This document shows positions 53,666 to 64,000 of a stretch of 64,000 bases of DNA, one piece after another (the first letter of the stretch is position 1; every line of letters begins with the position of its first letter). Source of the stretch: an uncultured Alistipes sp. (GTDB lineage: Bacteria; Bacteroidota; Bacteroidia; Bacteroidales; Rikenellaceae); assembly GCA_900550375.1 (NCBI GenBank), contig URRP01000002.1:34375-98374 (forward strand), given 5' to 3'. The position numbers and the translations under genes were made by a program. The notes below the pieces were generated by a model that did not search any database, was not told where the DNA came from, and was given only the letters and a program-made list of their open reading frames with translations.

Positions 53666-54721
53666 TTATTTCCCGAGCAGTTCTTCGAGCTTTTCGCCGA
53701 GCGCCTCGCCGCGCAGCTGCGTGGCGACGATCTGTCCGTCGGAGGTACGGATCAGGAAGTTGGCGGGGATGCTCTGCACGGCATACGCCTCGGCGGCGGG
53801 GGTTTGGAAGCCGGTGAGGTCGCTCACCTGTATCCAGTTCATGCCCTGCTGCTTGACGGTCTCGATCCAGCGTTCGCGCTGCGAGTCGAACGAGACGGCG
53901 TAAATTTCGAATCCCTTCTTGTTGTATTTCTCATAGTCGGCTTTCAGGAAGGGTACCTCGACCATGCAGGGACCGCACCACGAAGCCCAGAAGTCGAGCA
54001 GGACGTAGGTGTTCTTCTTGTTCTCGACGACGGATTTGAGCGATACCTCTTTGCCGTCGGAATTCTTGGCCACGACGTCGATGTAGGGATGACCGGCGCT
54101 CACGCGGAGTTTGCGTTCGGTGGCTTCGCGCAACTCGGTCAGCTCGCGGCGCTGCTGCCACTCGGCGGGGAAAAGAGCGATCTGCTCCATCACCTCTTCG
54201 GGCGAAAGGAAGGCATAGGCGTTGTTCAGGAAGGTCGTCACGCCGTAGATGTTGTCGCGGTTCGCCTCCACGGCGTCGGACATCAGCTTGGTGTACTCCT
54301 TGCGCAGGCTGTCGCGCTGCATCTCGCTGCCGGCCGTGGCGAACTCCTCCTCCAAGGCGGTGATCTTTTCGTCGAATGCACGCTGGGTGTCGTTCGACGG
54401 TGTGCCCAAGATGGCGATGTCGGCCGGCGCGGAGAGCGAGCCGTCGACGCTGATGCGGCCGTTCTCCAAGAAGAAGTGGACGAACGGCTGCTGCTTGTCG
54501 GTGCTCAGGTAGACCACCTCGGGCTGTTCGGCCTTGCCTTTGAAGACGAAGTCGCCCTTCGAAACCTTGGCCGAGTCGATGATCTCCACTTCGCCCGTGT
54601 AGCGCAGCAGGTAGACGTAAGGATTGTCGAGTCCGGCGATTTTGCCGCGAATCGTATATCCGTCGGAGGAGCAGGCGCCCAGCAGGAGCAGGGAGGCCGC
54701 GAATGCAAGAGTGTGTTTCAT
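53666..54721 (-). CDS. TlpA-like thioredoxin-fold lipoprotein, copy 3
   Basis: 351 residues, lipobox LLLGAC, DUF4369-type domain (SDGYTIRGKIAGLDNPYVYL), a charged helical middle (ITALEEEFATAGSEMQRDSL) and the thioredoxin motif ASWCGPC. Its start is three bases after the lpxD stop, so it may be translated with that envelope gene. Closest to copy 2. Confidence 0.9.
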   Translation of the reverse strand: MKHTLAFAASLLLLGACSSDGYTIRGKIAGLDNPYVYLLRYTGEVEIIDSAKVSKGDFVFKGKAEQPEVVYLSTDKQQPFVHFFLENGRISVDGSLSAPADIAILGTPSNDTQRAFDEKITALEEEFATAGSEMQRDSLRKEYTKLMSDAVEANRDNIYGVTTFLNNAYAFLSPEEVMEQIALFPAEWQQRRELTELREATERKLRVSAGHPYIDVVAKNSDGKEVSLKSVVENKKNTYVLLDFWASWCGPCMVEVPFLKADYEKYNKKGFEIYAVSFDSQRERWIETVKQQGMNWIQVSDLTGFQTPAAEAYAVQSIPANFLIRTSDGQIVATQLRGEALGEKLEELLGK

Positions 54722-54724
54722 ACG

Positions 54725-55762
54725 TTATTTTTCTATCAGTTGGTTGACCGCCTTTTCCAGCGCGGAGAGCCGTTGCTGCAACTCGGGAAGGTTGCGGAAA
54801 ACGGCGTTCGCGCGGTGGAACTTGATGCCCGGCAACGCCGGCGTGCCCAAACGGACTTCGTCGTCGGGTACGCTCTTGTCGATGCCGCTCTGCGAGCCGA
54901 CCTTCACGCGGTCGCCGATGGTGACGTGGTCCGCGATGCCGACCTGTCCCGCGAGGAAACAGTTGCGGCCGACTTTCGACGAACCTGCGATGCCCATCTG
55001 CGCCGACGAGACGGTATGCTCGCCGATCTGCACGTTGTGTCCCACTTGGATGAGGTTATCAAGTTTCACGCCACGACGGATAATCGTCGAGTCTGTTTTC
55101 GCACGATCGATGCAGGTATTGGCTCCGATCTCGACGTCGTCCTCGATAATGACGTTGCCCAGCTGCGGAATTTTGTCGAATCCGCCCTCGGCGTTGGGCG
55201 CGAATCCGAAGCCGTCGGCGCCGATCACGACGCCTGCGTGGAGGATGCAGCGGCGGCCTATGCGGCAGCCCTCGTAAATCTTCACGCCAGGGTAAAGCGT
55301 CGTTCCCTCGCCGACGGTGACGCCGTCGCCGATATAGACCTGCGGGTAGATCCGGCAGCGGTCGCCGATGCGCGCTCCCGCTTCGATCACGGCGAAGTCG
55401 CCCACGTAGCACTCCTCGCCCACGGCAGCCTCGGCCGAGATCGACGCCCGCTCCGAGACGCCCTTCTTCTGCGGACGGGCGGCGTTGTACATCTCCAGCA
55501 GCTGCAATACGGCCGCTCCGGCGTCGTCGACCTTGATGAGCGTCGCGCGTACCTCCTGCTGCGGCATGAAGGAGCGGTTGACCAGTACGATCGAGGCTTC
55601 GGTGGTGTAGAGGAACGGCTCGTATTTCGGATTGACGAGATAGGCCATCGAACCGTTCTTGCCCTCCTCGATGGAGGAGACGGTGTGTACTTTGGTTGTT
55701 TTGTCCCCGACGATTTCGCCGCCCAGAAATCCGGCGATCATTTCGGCTGTAAATTCCATCAT
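54725..55762 (-). CDS. lpxD: UDP-3-O-acylglucosamine N-acyltransferase
   Basis: Adds the N-linked 3-hydroxyacyl chain in lipid A synthesis. 345 residues: an N-terminal uridine-binding domain (1-100), a left-handed beta-helix of hexapeptide repeats (about 105-295), and a C-terminal helix (LQQRLSALEKAVNQLIEK). The catalytic His lies in LIQVGHNVQIGEH. ATG 55762 or 55753-type later Met are possible starts; the first ATG pair is 55762 and 55759. It lies 28 bases after coaD. Confidence 0.95.
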   Translation of the reverse strand: MMEFTAEMIAGFLGGEIVGDKTTKVHTVSSIEEGKNGSMAYLVNPKYEPFLYTTEASIVLVNRSFMPQQEVRATLIKVDDAGAAVLQLLEMYNAARPQKKGVSERASISAEAAVGEECYVGDFAVIEAGARIGDRCRIYPQVYIGDGVTVGEGTTLYPGVKIYEGCRIGRRCILHAGVVIGADGFGFAPNAEGGFDKIPQLGNVIIEDDVEIGANTCIDRAKTDSTIIRRGVKLDNLIQVGHNVQIGEHTVSSAQMGIAGSSKVGRNCFLAGQVGIADHVTIGDRVKVGSQSGIDKSVPDDEVRLGTPALPGIKFHRANAVFRNLPELQQRLSALEKAVNQLIEK

Positions 55763-55790
55763 AGCGTTATTTCGTTTGATTTGATATCTG

Positions 55791-56258
55791 TCAGAGGTAG
55801 TTCTTCAACTCCACGCCGCGGGGCAGAAACTCCGCGACGGAGCGGCCGAAACCGAGCACTTCGCGGACCGTCGACGAGGAGATGTCGGCCACGTCGGGCG
55901 GGGTGAAGAGCATGACCGTGACCACGGCGGGGTAGAGCCGGCGGTTGGTGGCGGCCATCGTCCGTTCGTATTCGAAATCGGTGGTGTTCCGCACGCCCCG
56001 GATGACGGCTGCGGCACCGACCTGTTGGGCGAAGTCGCCCGTCATGCCGTTGTAGATCCTCGCTTCGACGCGGGCATCGCCGGCGTAGTAGTCGTCGATG
56101 AGCCGTTTACGGTTTTCGAGGCTCAGCAGCCCCTGTTTCGAGACGTTGCTGCCGATGCCGATGACAACCCTGTCGAAGAGGTGCAGCGCCTTCTCGACGA
56201 TCGCTTCGTGGCCGCGTGTAAAGGGGTCGAACGACCCCGGGAAAATGGCTGTTTTCAT
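55791..56258 (-). CDS. coaD: Phosphopantetheine adenylyltransferase
   Basis: Makes dephospho-CoA from 4'-phosphopantetheine and ATP. 155 residues from ATG 56258 (MKTAIFPGSFDPFTRGH), a standard start; the upstream extension to 56285 is non-ATG. The nucleotidyltransferase motif is GSFDPFTRGH, and ISSSTVREV is the second signature. Confidence 0.95.
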   Translation of the reverse strand: MKTAIFPGSFDPFTRGHEAIVEKALHLFDRVVIGIGSNVSKQGLLSLENRKRLIDDYYAGDARVEARIYNGMTGDFAQQVGAAAVIRGVRNTTDFEYERTMAATNRRLYPAVVTVMLFTPPDVADISSSTVREVLGFGRSVAEFLPRGVELKNYL

Positions 56259-56282
56259 CCCTCGCTGTGGGTTTATTGTTGA

Positions 56283-56290
56283 CAAAGGTA
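56283..56290 (-). promoter_or_regulatory. Putative -7 box of coaD
   Basis: TACCTTTG on the minus strand, an exact TAnnTTTG match 25 bases before the coaD ATG; no -33 partner at normal spacing. Confidence 0.45.
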
Positions 56291-56399
56291 AAAAAACAAT
56301 CGAATAATTCCGCTTCCCCGCCTGAAAATCTCGCGGATCAAGCGTTTGCGGTTACAGGATGCTGTCTGTGCTGCTCGCAGCGATGTTTTTCCAAAGGGT

Positions 56400-56675
56400 C
56401 GGATTCCCGCGCTTCACTGCGTTGCGCTCGGAATGGCAGGATTTGTCATCCTGAAGAGGTGCGTAGGCCCGACGTGAGGATCGGGCGCTTGGAAAAGAGC
56501 GGTGAACAAAAAGGAAAGCGGTTGATTGCCGTGTCGCCGCGACGGCTCCTCGCAATGACAGGTTTCAAGCGGTGGATTCCCACGCTCCGTTCCACTTCGC
56601 TCGGAATGACAATACAAGGTCATCCTGAGGAGGAGCGAAGCACCGACGTGAGGATCAGACCTCGTTCATGATGAC
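56400..56675. repeat. Dispersed intergenic repeat, family R, copy 5 (long)
   Basis: Holds several modules of the family: GATTCCCGCGCTTCACTGCG, CTCGGAATGGCAGG, GTCATCCTGAAGAGG, GACGTGAGGATCGGG, CGACGGCTCCTCGCAATGAC, GGATTCCCACGCTCC, a second CTCGGAATGAC and a second GTCATCCTGAGGAGG with GACGTGAGGATC. It fills the gap between coaD and clpC and encodes no gene. Confidence 0.75.
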
Positions 56676-56710
56676 CTGACGCCCTGCGAAAAGCGCGGAA
56701 AAATACGAAT

Positions 56711-56738
56711 GCCCCGAAATGCAACTGCATTTCGGGGC
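56711..56738 (-). terminator. Terminator of clpC
   Basis: GCCCCGAAATGCA/TGCATTTCGGGGC, a 13-bp stem around a two-base centre; on the minus strand it is followed by ATTCGTATTTTT. It lies 20 bases after the clpC stop. Confidence 0.85.
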
Positions 56739-56758
56739 GTGTCCGTATGCCGGCGGGG

Positions 56759-59206
<2,448 letters not shown>

Positions 59207-59408
59207 AATATCGTCGTGTGTTATTTGCTGACAAAACGCAGTGCCGAGAGGTGATATTGTGTATGCTTATGGAAATATTAAATTTTATTAATAAATAGTA
59301 TAATCAGACACAGAGGCGATCGAACGGCGCATTGCGCCGCTCTTTCTGCAAGAGATTGATTGTAATGTGGGTAGGTCTCGGAAATGCCTTCGGATGGGGA
59401 AATTCGGC

Positions 59409-59915
59409 TCAGAGCAGCTCCGAACTGCGGGGCCATTCGCCGATCTCCATGTCGCGCACTTCGGCGCCGTCGACGACGAAACGCAGCGCCGTGCGGACTT
59501 TGTGGATGCCGTAATTTCCCGCTCCGCCCGGGTTGAGATGGAGCAGTTGGTAGACCGGATCGTAGATGATCCGCAGGATGTGGGAGTGACCCGCGACGAA
59601 GAGCGTGGGACGCGCCGACTGGATGCGCTGAACGATGCGCGGATCATAATGGCGCGGATAGCCGCCGATGTGGGTCATCAGCACCGACGCCTCCTCGCAT
59701 CGGAAAAAATCGACCAGCGGCCAGACGCGCCGCATCGTGCCGCCGTCGGTATTGCCGCATACGGCACGCAGGGGTTTGAAGGCGGCGATCCGGTCGGCAA
59801 GTTCCAGCGAACCGATGTCGCCGGCGTGCCAGATTTCATCGACCTCCGAGAGAAAGCCCTTGAGCGTGTCGTCGAACGTGCCGTGCGTGTCCGAAATAAG
59901 TCCGATGCGTTTCAT
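59409..59915 (-). CDS. YfcE/MJ0936-type metallophosphodiesterase
   Basis: 168 residues from ATG 59915; the longer open frame upstream overlaps the membrane-protein gene and is rejected. Calcineurin-like motifs: GLISDTHGTFD (D-x-H), HAGDIGS (GD), CGNTDG (GNxD, in place of GNHD), and FVAGHSHI (GHxH). The GNTDG variant is usual for this subfamily, which hydrolyses phosphodiesters in vitro. Its start overlaps the stop of the membrane-protein gene by four bases. Confidence 0.92.
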   Translation of the reverse strand: MKRIGLISDTHGTFDDTLKGFLSEVDEIWHAGDIGSLELADRIAAFKPLRAVCGNTDGGTMRRVWPLVDFFRCEEASVLMTHIGGYPRHYDPRIVQRIQSARPTLFVAGHSHILRIIYDPVYQLLHLNPGGAGNYGIHKVRTALRFVVDGAEVRDMEIGEWPRSSELL

Positions 59916-60325
59916 GTGCGGGAAGTTTGGAATGTTCGGATGCCGCCTGCGAGGTAGAGCGTGCCGATCGTGCCCGCGACGACGGCTGCCGAGAGGTCGG
60001 CCGGCGGGAAACTGCCGGAGATGCCCATCGCGATGAATCCGGCGAGGCCCCGCAGGGCGAACACGACGCCGATCGTGTAGACGGCGGGGCGCAGCAACGG
60101 CAGCGGGCGGATCGTTCCGGCCGCAGAAAGGGCGTAGAGACCGCATACGGTCAGCCCGCAGGCGACGCCGAGGGTAATCAAATAGGGGATCGGAGACCAG
60201 CGGGCCGCCAGCCGATCCATGATCGGCTCGATCCGGTAGAGCCGGAATGCGGCGTCGAGGCAAAAGAGGCAGAGCACATGCCCGATGGCCAATATGAAAT
60301 TCAGAACGGCTCCTATTTTTAACAT
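59912..60325 (-). CDS. Small four-helix membrane protein
   Basis: 137 residues with four hydrophobic segments (about 4-22, 45-68, 78-102, 110-130). I do not recognise specific function motifs; by size and layout it resembles small uncharacterised integral membrane families. It is the middle gene of rarA (4-base gap), this gene, and the phosphodiesterase (4-base overlap), so it is translated as part of that operon. Confidence 0.8.
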   Translation of the reverse strand: MLKIGAVLNFILAIGHVLCLFCLDAAFRLYRIEPIMDRLAARWSPIPYLITLGVACGLTVCGLYALSAAGTIRPLPLLRPAVYTIGVVFALRGLAGFIAMGISGSFPPADLSAAVVAGTIGTLYLAGGIRTFQTSRT

Positions 60326-60329
60326 GGGT

Positions 60330-61598
60330 TCAGTATTTTCCCTTCCATAACTCGCGAATACGTTCGGCGATCTTCGCTTCGGCGGCGTTTTGCGTGTTCG
60401 GCTCGTAGAACCGCCGCCCTTTGAGGCTCTCGGGCATGAACTCCAGCTCGGCGAAACCGCCGTAGTCGTGTGCGTATTTGTATCCCTTGCCGTATCCCGC
60501 CTCGTCCATCAGCTTGGTCGGCGCGTTGCGTAGGTGGAGCGGCACGGGACGGTTCGTCGTGTCGTGTTCGACGAGGGCGAGCGCCTTATTGATGGCCATG
60601 TAGGCCGTGTTGCTCTTCGGCGAGGTGGCCAGATAGATCGTCGCCTCCGCGAGCGGGATGCGGGCTTCCGGCATACCTATTTTATGTACCGTGTCGAAGC
60701 AGGCATTGGCCAAGAGCAGGGCGTTGGGATTGGCCAGTCCGATATCCTCCGAGGCGAGAATCACCAGCCGACGGGCGATGAAACGAGGCTCCTCGCCGCC
60801 GGCCAGCATCCGCGCCAGATAGTAGATCGCGGCGTTGGGGTCGCTGCCCCGCACCGACTTGATGAAGGCCGAGATGACGTCGTAGTGCTGCTCGCCGTTC
60901 TTGTCGTAGAGGGCGATATTCTGTTGCAGGCAGTCGGTGACCAGTTGGTCGGTGATCGTCAGCCGGCCCTCGTTGGCGGCCAGCAGGATGTCGAGGATAT
61001 TGAGCAGCTTGCGTGCGTCGCCGCCCGAGAAGCGGAACAGCGCTTCGGTTTCGCGCACGTCGATACCCCGCTCTCGCAGTTCGGGGTCGGTGGCGACCGC
61101 TCGGTCGAGCAGCTGCTGCAGCTGGATGTCCTCCATCGGTCGCAGGATGTAGACCTGACAGCGGCTCAGCAGCGGCGGAATCACCTCGAACGAAGGGTTC
61201 TCGGTCGTGGCGCCCACGAGCGTCACGACGCCCTGCTCGACGGCACCCAGCAGCGAGTCCTGCTGCGACTTGTTGAAACGGTGGATTTCGTCGATGAACA
61301 GGATCGGCGGCGGCGTGTTGAAGAAGTGCTGCTTCTTGGCCGATTCGATCACCTCGCGCACCTCCTTGACGCCCGACGAGACGGCCGACAACGTGAAGAA
61401 CGGACGTTTCAACTCCGTGGCTACGATCTTCGCCAGCGTGGTTTTACCCACCCCCGGAGGACCCCAGAGGATGAACGACGGGACATTGCCCGTCTCCAGA
61501 AACTTGCGGAAAACGCCGTTCTTACCCACCAGATGCTCCTGCCCGATGTAGTCGTCGAGCGTGCGGGGGCGGAGGCGTTCGGCCAATGGAATCGACAT
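60330..61598 (-). CDS. rarA: Replication-associated recombination protein A (AAA+ ATPase)
   Basis: 422 residues, MgsA/WRNIP1 family; acts at stalled replication forks. Walker A GPPGVGKTT (about 46-54), Walker B LFIDEIHRFNKSQQD, sensor motif GATTENPSFEV, and the C-terminal tetramerisation domain (GSDPNAAIYYLARML...LRNAPTKLMDEAGYGKGYKYAHD). First gene of a three-gene operon behind a consensus promoter. Confidence 0.96.
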   Translation of the reverse strand: MSIPLAERLRPRTLDDYIGQEHLVGKNGVFRKFLETGNVPSFILWGPPGVGKTTLAKIVATELKRPFFTLSAVSSGVKEVREVIESAKKQHFFNTPPPILFIDEIHRFNKSQQDSLLGAVEQGVVTLVGATTENPSFEVIPPLLSRCQVYILRPMEDIQLQQLLDRAVATDPELRERGIDVRETEALFRFSGGDARKLLNILDILLAANEGRLTITDQLVTDCLQQNIALYDKNGEQHYDVISAFIKSVRGSDPNAAIYYLARMLAGGEEPRFIARRLVILASEDIGLANPNALLLANACFDTVHKIGMPEARIPLAEATIYLATSPKSNTAYMAINKALALVEHDTTNRPVPLHLRNAPTKLMDEAGYGKGYKYAHDYGGFAELEFMPESLKGRRFYEPNTQNAAEAKIAERIRELWKGKY

Positions 61599-61618
61599 AA
61601 GTTATAAGGTTGAACAGT

Positions 61619-61649
61619 CAAATGTACACTTTTTTCGCGGAACGGCAAA
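61619..61649 (-). promoter_or_regulatory. Promoter of rarA
   Basis: Minus strand: TTTG at 61649-61646, 19-base spacer, TACATTTG at 61626-61619; full consensus match. The -7 box ends 20 bases before the ATG, giving a very short leader. Confidence 0.75.
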
Positions 61650-61731
61650 GCGCATCCGAAACTTGCAGCCTGCGACGAAGCGTTTCGCTTCCGTTCGGGA
61701 GCAGGGAGGAGGCGCGCAGACTGAGCGGTGA

Positions 61732-61770
61732 AATAAAAAGGACTCTCTGTCGAAGAGGGCCCTTTTTATT
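61732..61770. terminator. Bidirectional terminator between rarA and the ABM gene
   Basis: AATAAAAAGG...CCTTTTTATT flanks a CTCTCT/AGAGGG inner stem with one mismatch; it ends in T runs on both strands. On the minus strand it terminates the aspS-ABM unit before the rarA promoter. Confidence 0.75.
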
Positions 61771-61806
61771 CCGGTATACCGAGTCTCGGTTCTCAGGATG
61801 CGGCGG

Positions 61807-62082
61807 TCAGAAGACGAACTTCTCGAGTTTCAGCTCGCCCAGCTCGTTGAGCCGCGGAACGAGGGTCGTGAAATGGGCGGTCGCTTCGTGGGCGGCAAGC
61901 GCTTTGGCGTCGCTCCATGTTTCGCAGATCATCAGTACGTCGGGGCGCGTGGCGCTCTCGAACAGATCGTAGGCGATGCAGCCGGCATCCTTGAGCGAAG
62001 CCGCTACCAGTTCTTTTGCCGTGGCGACCGTCTCTTCGCGGTTGGTCGTCGTCGTGCGGATGAATACATTGAGTCGTATCAT
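61807..62082 (-). CDS. ABM-family (antibiotic biosynthesis monooxygenase-like) protein
   Basis: 91 residues, a dimeric ferredoxin-like alpha/beta barrel by pattern: IRLNVFIRTTTT start, CIAYDLFESATRPDVLMICETWSD in the middle, and HEATAHFTTLVPRL near the end. This matches the YgiN-like quinol monooxygenase group, cytoplasmic. Substrate unknown. It follows aspS after 30 bases. Confidence 0.88.
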   Translation of the reverse strand: MIRLNVFIRTTTTNREETVATAKELVAASLKDAGCIAYDLFESATRPDVLMICETWSDAKALAAHEATAHFTTLVPRLNELGELKLEKFVF

Positions 62083-62112
62083 TGTCTTTATTTTTTAAAG
62101 GTGCGACAATTG

Positions 62113-63867
62113 TTAAAGGTTCGGCTTTTTCAGGTCGAGGTACAATTCGTCCAATTGGCTCCGATCGATGGTCGACGGAGCGTCGAGCATCACGTCGCGG
62201 CCGGCGTTGTTCTTCGGGAAGGCGATGTAGTCGCGGATCGAGTCCGAGCCGCCGAACAACGAGCACAACCGGTCGAACCCGAAGGCCAGACCGCCGTGAG
62301 GGGGAGCGCCGAACTTGAAGGCGTTCATCAGGAATCCGAACTGCTCCTGCGCCTTCTCGGGGGTGAAGCCCAGACATTTGAAGATCAGCGCTTGCAGCTT
62401 CGCATCGTGAATACGGATCGAACCGCCGCCGATCTCGGTGCCGTTGCAGACGAAGTCGTAGGCGTTGGCGCGCACGCGTCCCGGATCGCTCTCGAGGTAC
62501 TGCACGTCCTCGGGTTTGGGCGACGTGAAGGGGTGGTGCATGGCGTAGAAGCGCTGCGTCTCGTCGTCCCACTCGAACATCGGAAAATCCACGATCCACA
62601 GCGGAGCGAACTGCTTCGGATCGCGCAGGCCGAGCTGCTGGGCCACCTCCAGACGCAGGGCGCACAGCTGTGCGAGCGTCTTGAACTTCGCACCCGAGAG
62701 CAGGAAGACCATGTCGCCCGCTGCGGCGCCGCATGCTTCGGCTACGGCGCGCACCTCTTCGGGCGTGTAGAACTTGTCGATCGACGATTTGACGGCATCG
62801 GCTTCGACACGGATCCAGACGAGTCCTTTGGCGCCCACCTGCGGCCGCTTGACGAACTCCGTTAGTGCGTCGATCTGCTTGCGGGTGTAGGCCGCGCATC
62901 CCGTCGCGGCGAATCCGCAGACGTACTCCGCATCATCGAAAACGGAGAACCCGTGCCCTTTGACGCGATCGGTCACGTCGTGAAACTCCATGCCGAAGCG
63001 CAGGTCGGGTTTGTCCGAACCGTATTTCTCCATCGCTTCGATCCACGGCATACGCCGCAGCGGCTCCGTGAAATCGATGCCCAGCACGTGGCGGAACATG
63101 TGTTTGGCCCAGCGCTCGAACACTTCGAGGATGTCCTCCTGTTCGACGAACGACATCTCGCAGTCGATCTGCGTGAATTCGGGCTGGCGGTCGGCACGCA
63201 GGTCCTCGTCGCGGAAGCAGCGCACGATCTGGAAATATTTGTCGTAACCGGCCACCATGAGCAGCTGCTTGAGCGTCTGCGGCGACTGGGGCAGTGCGTA
63301 GAACTGGTTGGGGTTCATGCGGCTCGGTACCACGAAGTCGCGTGCGCCTTCGGGGGTCGATCCGACCAGATAGGGAGTTTCGATTTCGAGGAAGCCCTCG
63401 CTGTCGAGAAACCGGCGGATCTCCTGCGCCATCTTGTGACGCAGGATCATGTTGCGCAGCAACGGTGCGCGGCGCAGATCGAGGTAACGGTATTTCATGC
63501 GCAGGTCGTCGCCGCCGTCCGAGACCTCTTCGATGGTGAAAGGCGGAACGTCCGAGCGGTTGAGGATCGTCAGTGTGTCGGCCGCGATCTCGATCTCTCC
63601 GGTGGGCATCTTCGGGTTTTTCGACTCGCGTTCGATGACGCGGCCCGTCACCTGAAGGACGAATTCGCGTCCCAGCTCGGCGGCCGTGCGGCGGGTCTCT
63701 TCGGCCGAGTGCTCCTCGACGACGATCTGCGTCAGGCCGTAGCGGTCGCGCAGATCGATGAAGGTCATGGCCCCCAGATTGCGCACCTTCTGCACCCAGC
63801 CGGCGAGCGTTACCGTCTGACCGACGTTTGCGGCACGCAGCGAGCCGCATGTGTGGGTTCTGTACAT
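62113..63867 (-). CDS. aspS: Aspartate-tRNA ligase
   Basis: 584 residues, bacterial-type AspRS. N-terminal OB-fold anticodon domain (1-110, VTLAGWVQKVRNLGAMTFIDLRD), class II catalytic core with motif 2 (FRDEDLRADRQPEFTQID), the bacterial GAD insertion (about 285-410), and motif 3 (GGLAFGFDRLCSL). The start is ATG 63867; a pair of 36-base repeats lies just upstream. Confidence 0.97.
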   Translation of the reverse strand: MYRTHTCGSLRAANVGQTVTLAGWVQKVRNLGAMTFIDLRDRYGLTQIVVEEHSAEETRRTAAELGREFVLQVTGRVIERESKNPKMPTGEIEIAADTLTILNRSDVPPFTIEEVSDGGDDLRMKYRYLDLRRAPLLRNMILRHKMAQEIRRFLDSEGFLEIETPYLVGSTPEGARDFVVPSRMNPNQFYALPQSPQTLKQLLMVAGYDKYFQIVRCFRDEDLRADRQPEFTQIDCEMSFVEQEDILEVFERWAKHMFRHVLGIDFTEPLRRMPWIEAMEKYGSDKPDLRFGMEFHDVTDRVKGHGFSVFDDAEYVCGFAATGCAAYTRKQIDALTEFVKRPQVGAKGLVWIRVEADAVKSSIDKFYTPEEVRAVAEACGAAAGDMVFLLSGAKFKTLAQLCALRLEVAQQLGLRDPKQFAPLWIVDFPMFEWDDETQRFYAMHHPFTSPKPEDVQYLESDPGRVRANAYDFVCNGTEIGGGSIRIHDAKLQALIFKCLGFTPEKAQEQFGFLMNAFKFGAPPHGGLAFGFDRLCSLFGGSDSIRDYIAFPKNNAGRDVMLDAPSTIDRSQLDELYLDLKKPNL

Positions 63868-63890
63868 AAGTTTTTGTATATTTTCGTTGT

Positions 63891-63926
63891 TTGTCGTATC
63901 TTTAACTTCGTTTTAGATACTACGTC
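63891..63926. repeat. 36-base repeat, unit 1 (upstream of aspS)
   Basis: The core GTATCTTTAACTTCG...TTTTAGATAC carries an inverted GTATCT/AGATAC pair. The unit recurs at 63965-64000 with three mismatches over 36 bases (28 bases perfectly conserved). Period 74 bases. Confidence 0.8.
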
Positions 63927-63964
63927 TCGGCATAATCAAACCGATGTTTGCTTCTGCGCTCGAC

Positions 63965-64000
63965 TTTTCGTATCTTTAACTTCGTTTTAGATACTGTGTC
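63965..64000. repeat. 36-base repeat, unit 2 (cut by window edge)
   Basis: Second copy of the unit at 63891-63926. The 38 bases between the copies are unique. More copies may follow beyond the window. Confidence 0.8.

Noticed and set aside
59207..59408. CIRCE or other heat-shock operator before clpC
   Set aside because: No inverted TTAGCACTC-type repeat and no consensus -7/-33 pair is visible in this AT-rich gap.
63891..64000. CRISPR array at the right edge
   Set aside because: Repeat (36) and gap (38) lengths are in range, but only two units are visible, they differ at three positions, no cas gene is in the window, and the first unit lies 24 bases from aspS. Kept only as an unexplained repeat.

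Overview
The window reads as chromosomal DNA of a GC-rich Bacteroidales species, most likely Alistipes or a close relative (family Rikenellaceae). The reasons are three SusC/SusD loci, the N-acyl-citrulline type of arginine pathway with an argF'-type carbamoyltransferase, GlpABC, a Bacteroidetes-type ECF sigma factor with FecR, and repeated matches to the Bacteroidetes promoter (TTTG, about 19-20 bases, TAnnTTTG). The genus is an inference from composition and gene style. No rRNA, transposase or phage module was seen.

Layout. Bases 1-2057: a LacI-type repressor (cut by the left edge) divergent from ribokinase, with a clear promoter and palindromic operator between them. 2852-11187: a complete arginine operon (GNAT acyltransferase, argG, argC, argD, argF', argB, argE, argH), interrupted between argC and argD by a MITE-like element. 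11245-11643: a small orphan gene. 11762-25966: a carbohydrate locus with AraC regulator, L-arabinose/L-fucose isomerase-fold enzyme, calcineurin-like phosphoesterase, BACON lipoprotein, SusC, SusD and a GH106-like (alpha-L-rhamnosidase type) enzyme. 26205-30296: glpABC, anaerobic glycerol-3-phosphate dehydrogenase. 30786-41026: FecR anti-sigma factor, STN-domain SusC, SusD, a BACON/FISUMP lipoprotein, a secreted glycerophosphodiester phosphodiesterase and a secreted S1/P1 nuclease. The only ECF sigma gene sits convergently at 41453-42040. 42445-42518: tRNA-Arg(ACG). 42892-50281 (minus strand): SusC, SusD, zinc metallopeptidase and DUF4302-like lipoproteins, a probable peptide-import locus. 50697-63867 (minus strand): housekeeping genes ruvC, three tandem TlpA-like lipoproteins, lpxD, coaD, clpC, a YfcE-like phosphodiesterase, a membrane protein, rarA, an ABM-domain protein and aspS.

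Most interesting points. First, the stretch 26205-42040 looks like a utilisation system for phosphodiesters rather than glycans. It has a SusCD importer, two surface or periplasmic phosphodiesterases (GDPD and S1/P1 nuclease), no glycoside hydrolase, a GlpABC dehydrogenase next door that would oxidise the glycerol-3-phosphate released, and a sigma/anti-sigma circuit whose halves flank the locus. Second, there are three runs of exactly nine C/G: inside the araC-type regulator gene, inside the signal-peptide codons of the first SusC, and just upstream of the promoter -7 box of the third SusC. I saw no other G/C run longer than six. They look like slipped-strand phase-variation switches acting on nutrient importers. 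Third, the carbamoyltransferase has Ala at the position that decides acetyl- versus succinyl-ornithine use, which predicts the succinylated arginine route. A dispersed intergenic repeat family and a pair of 36-base repeats at the right edge are also noted.
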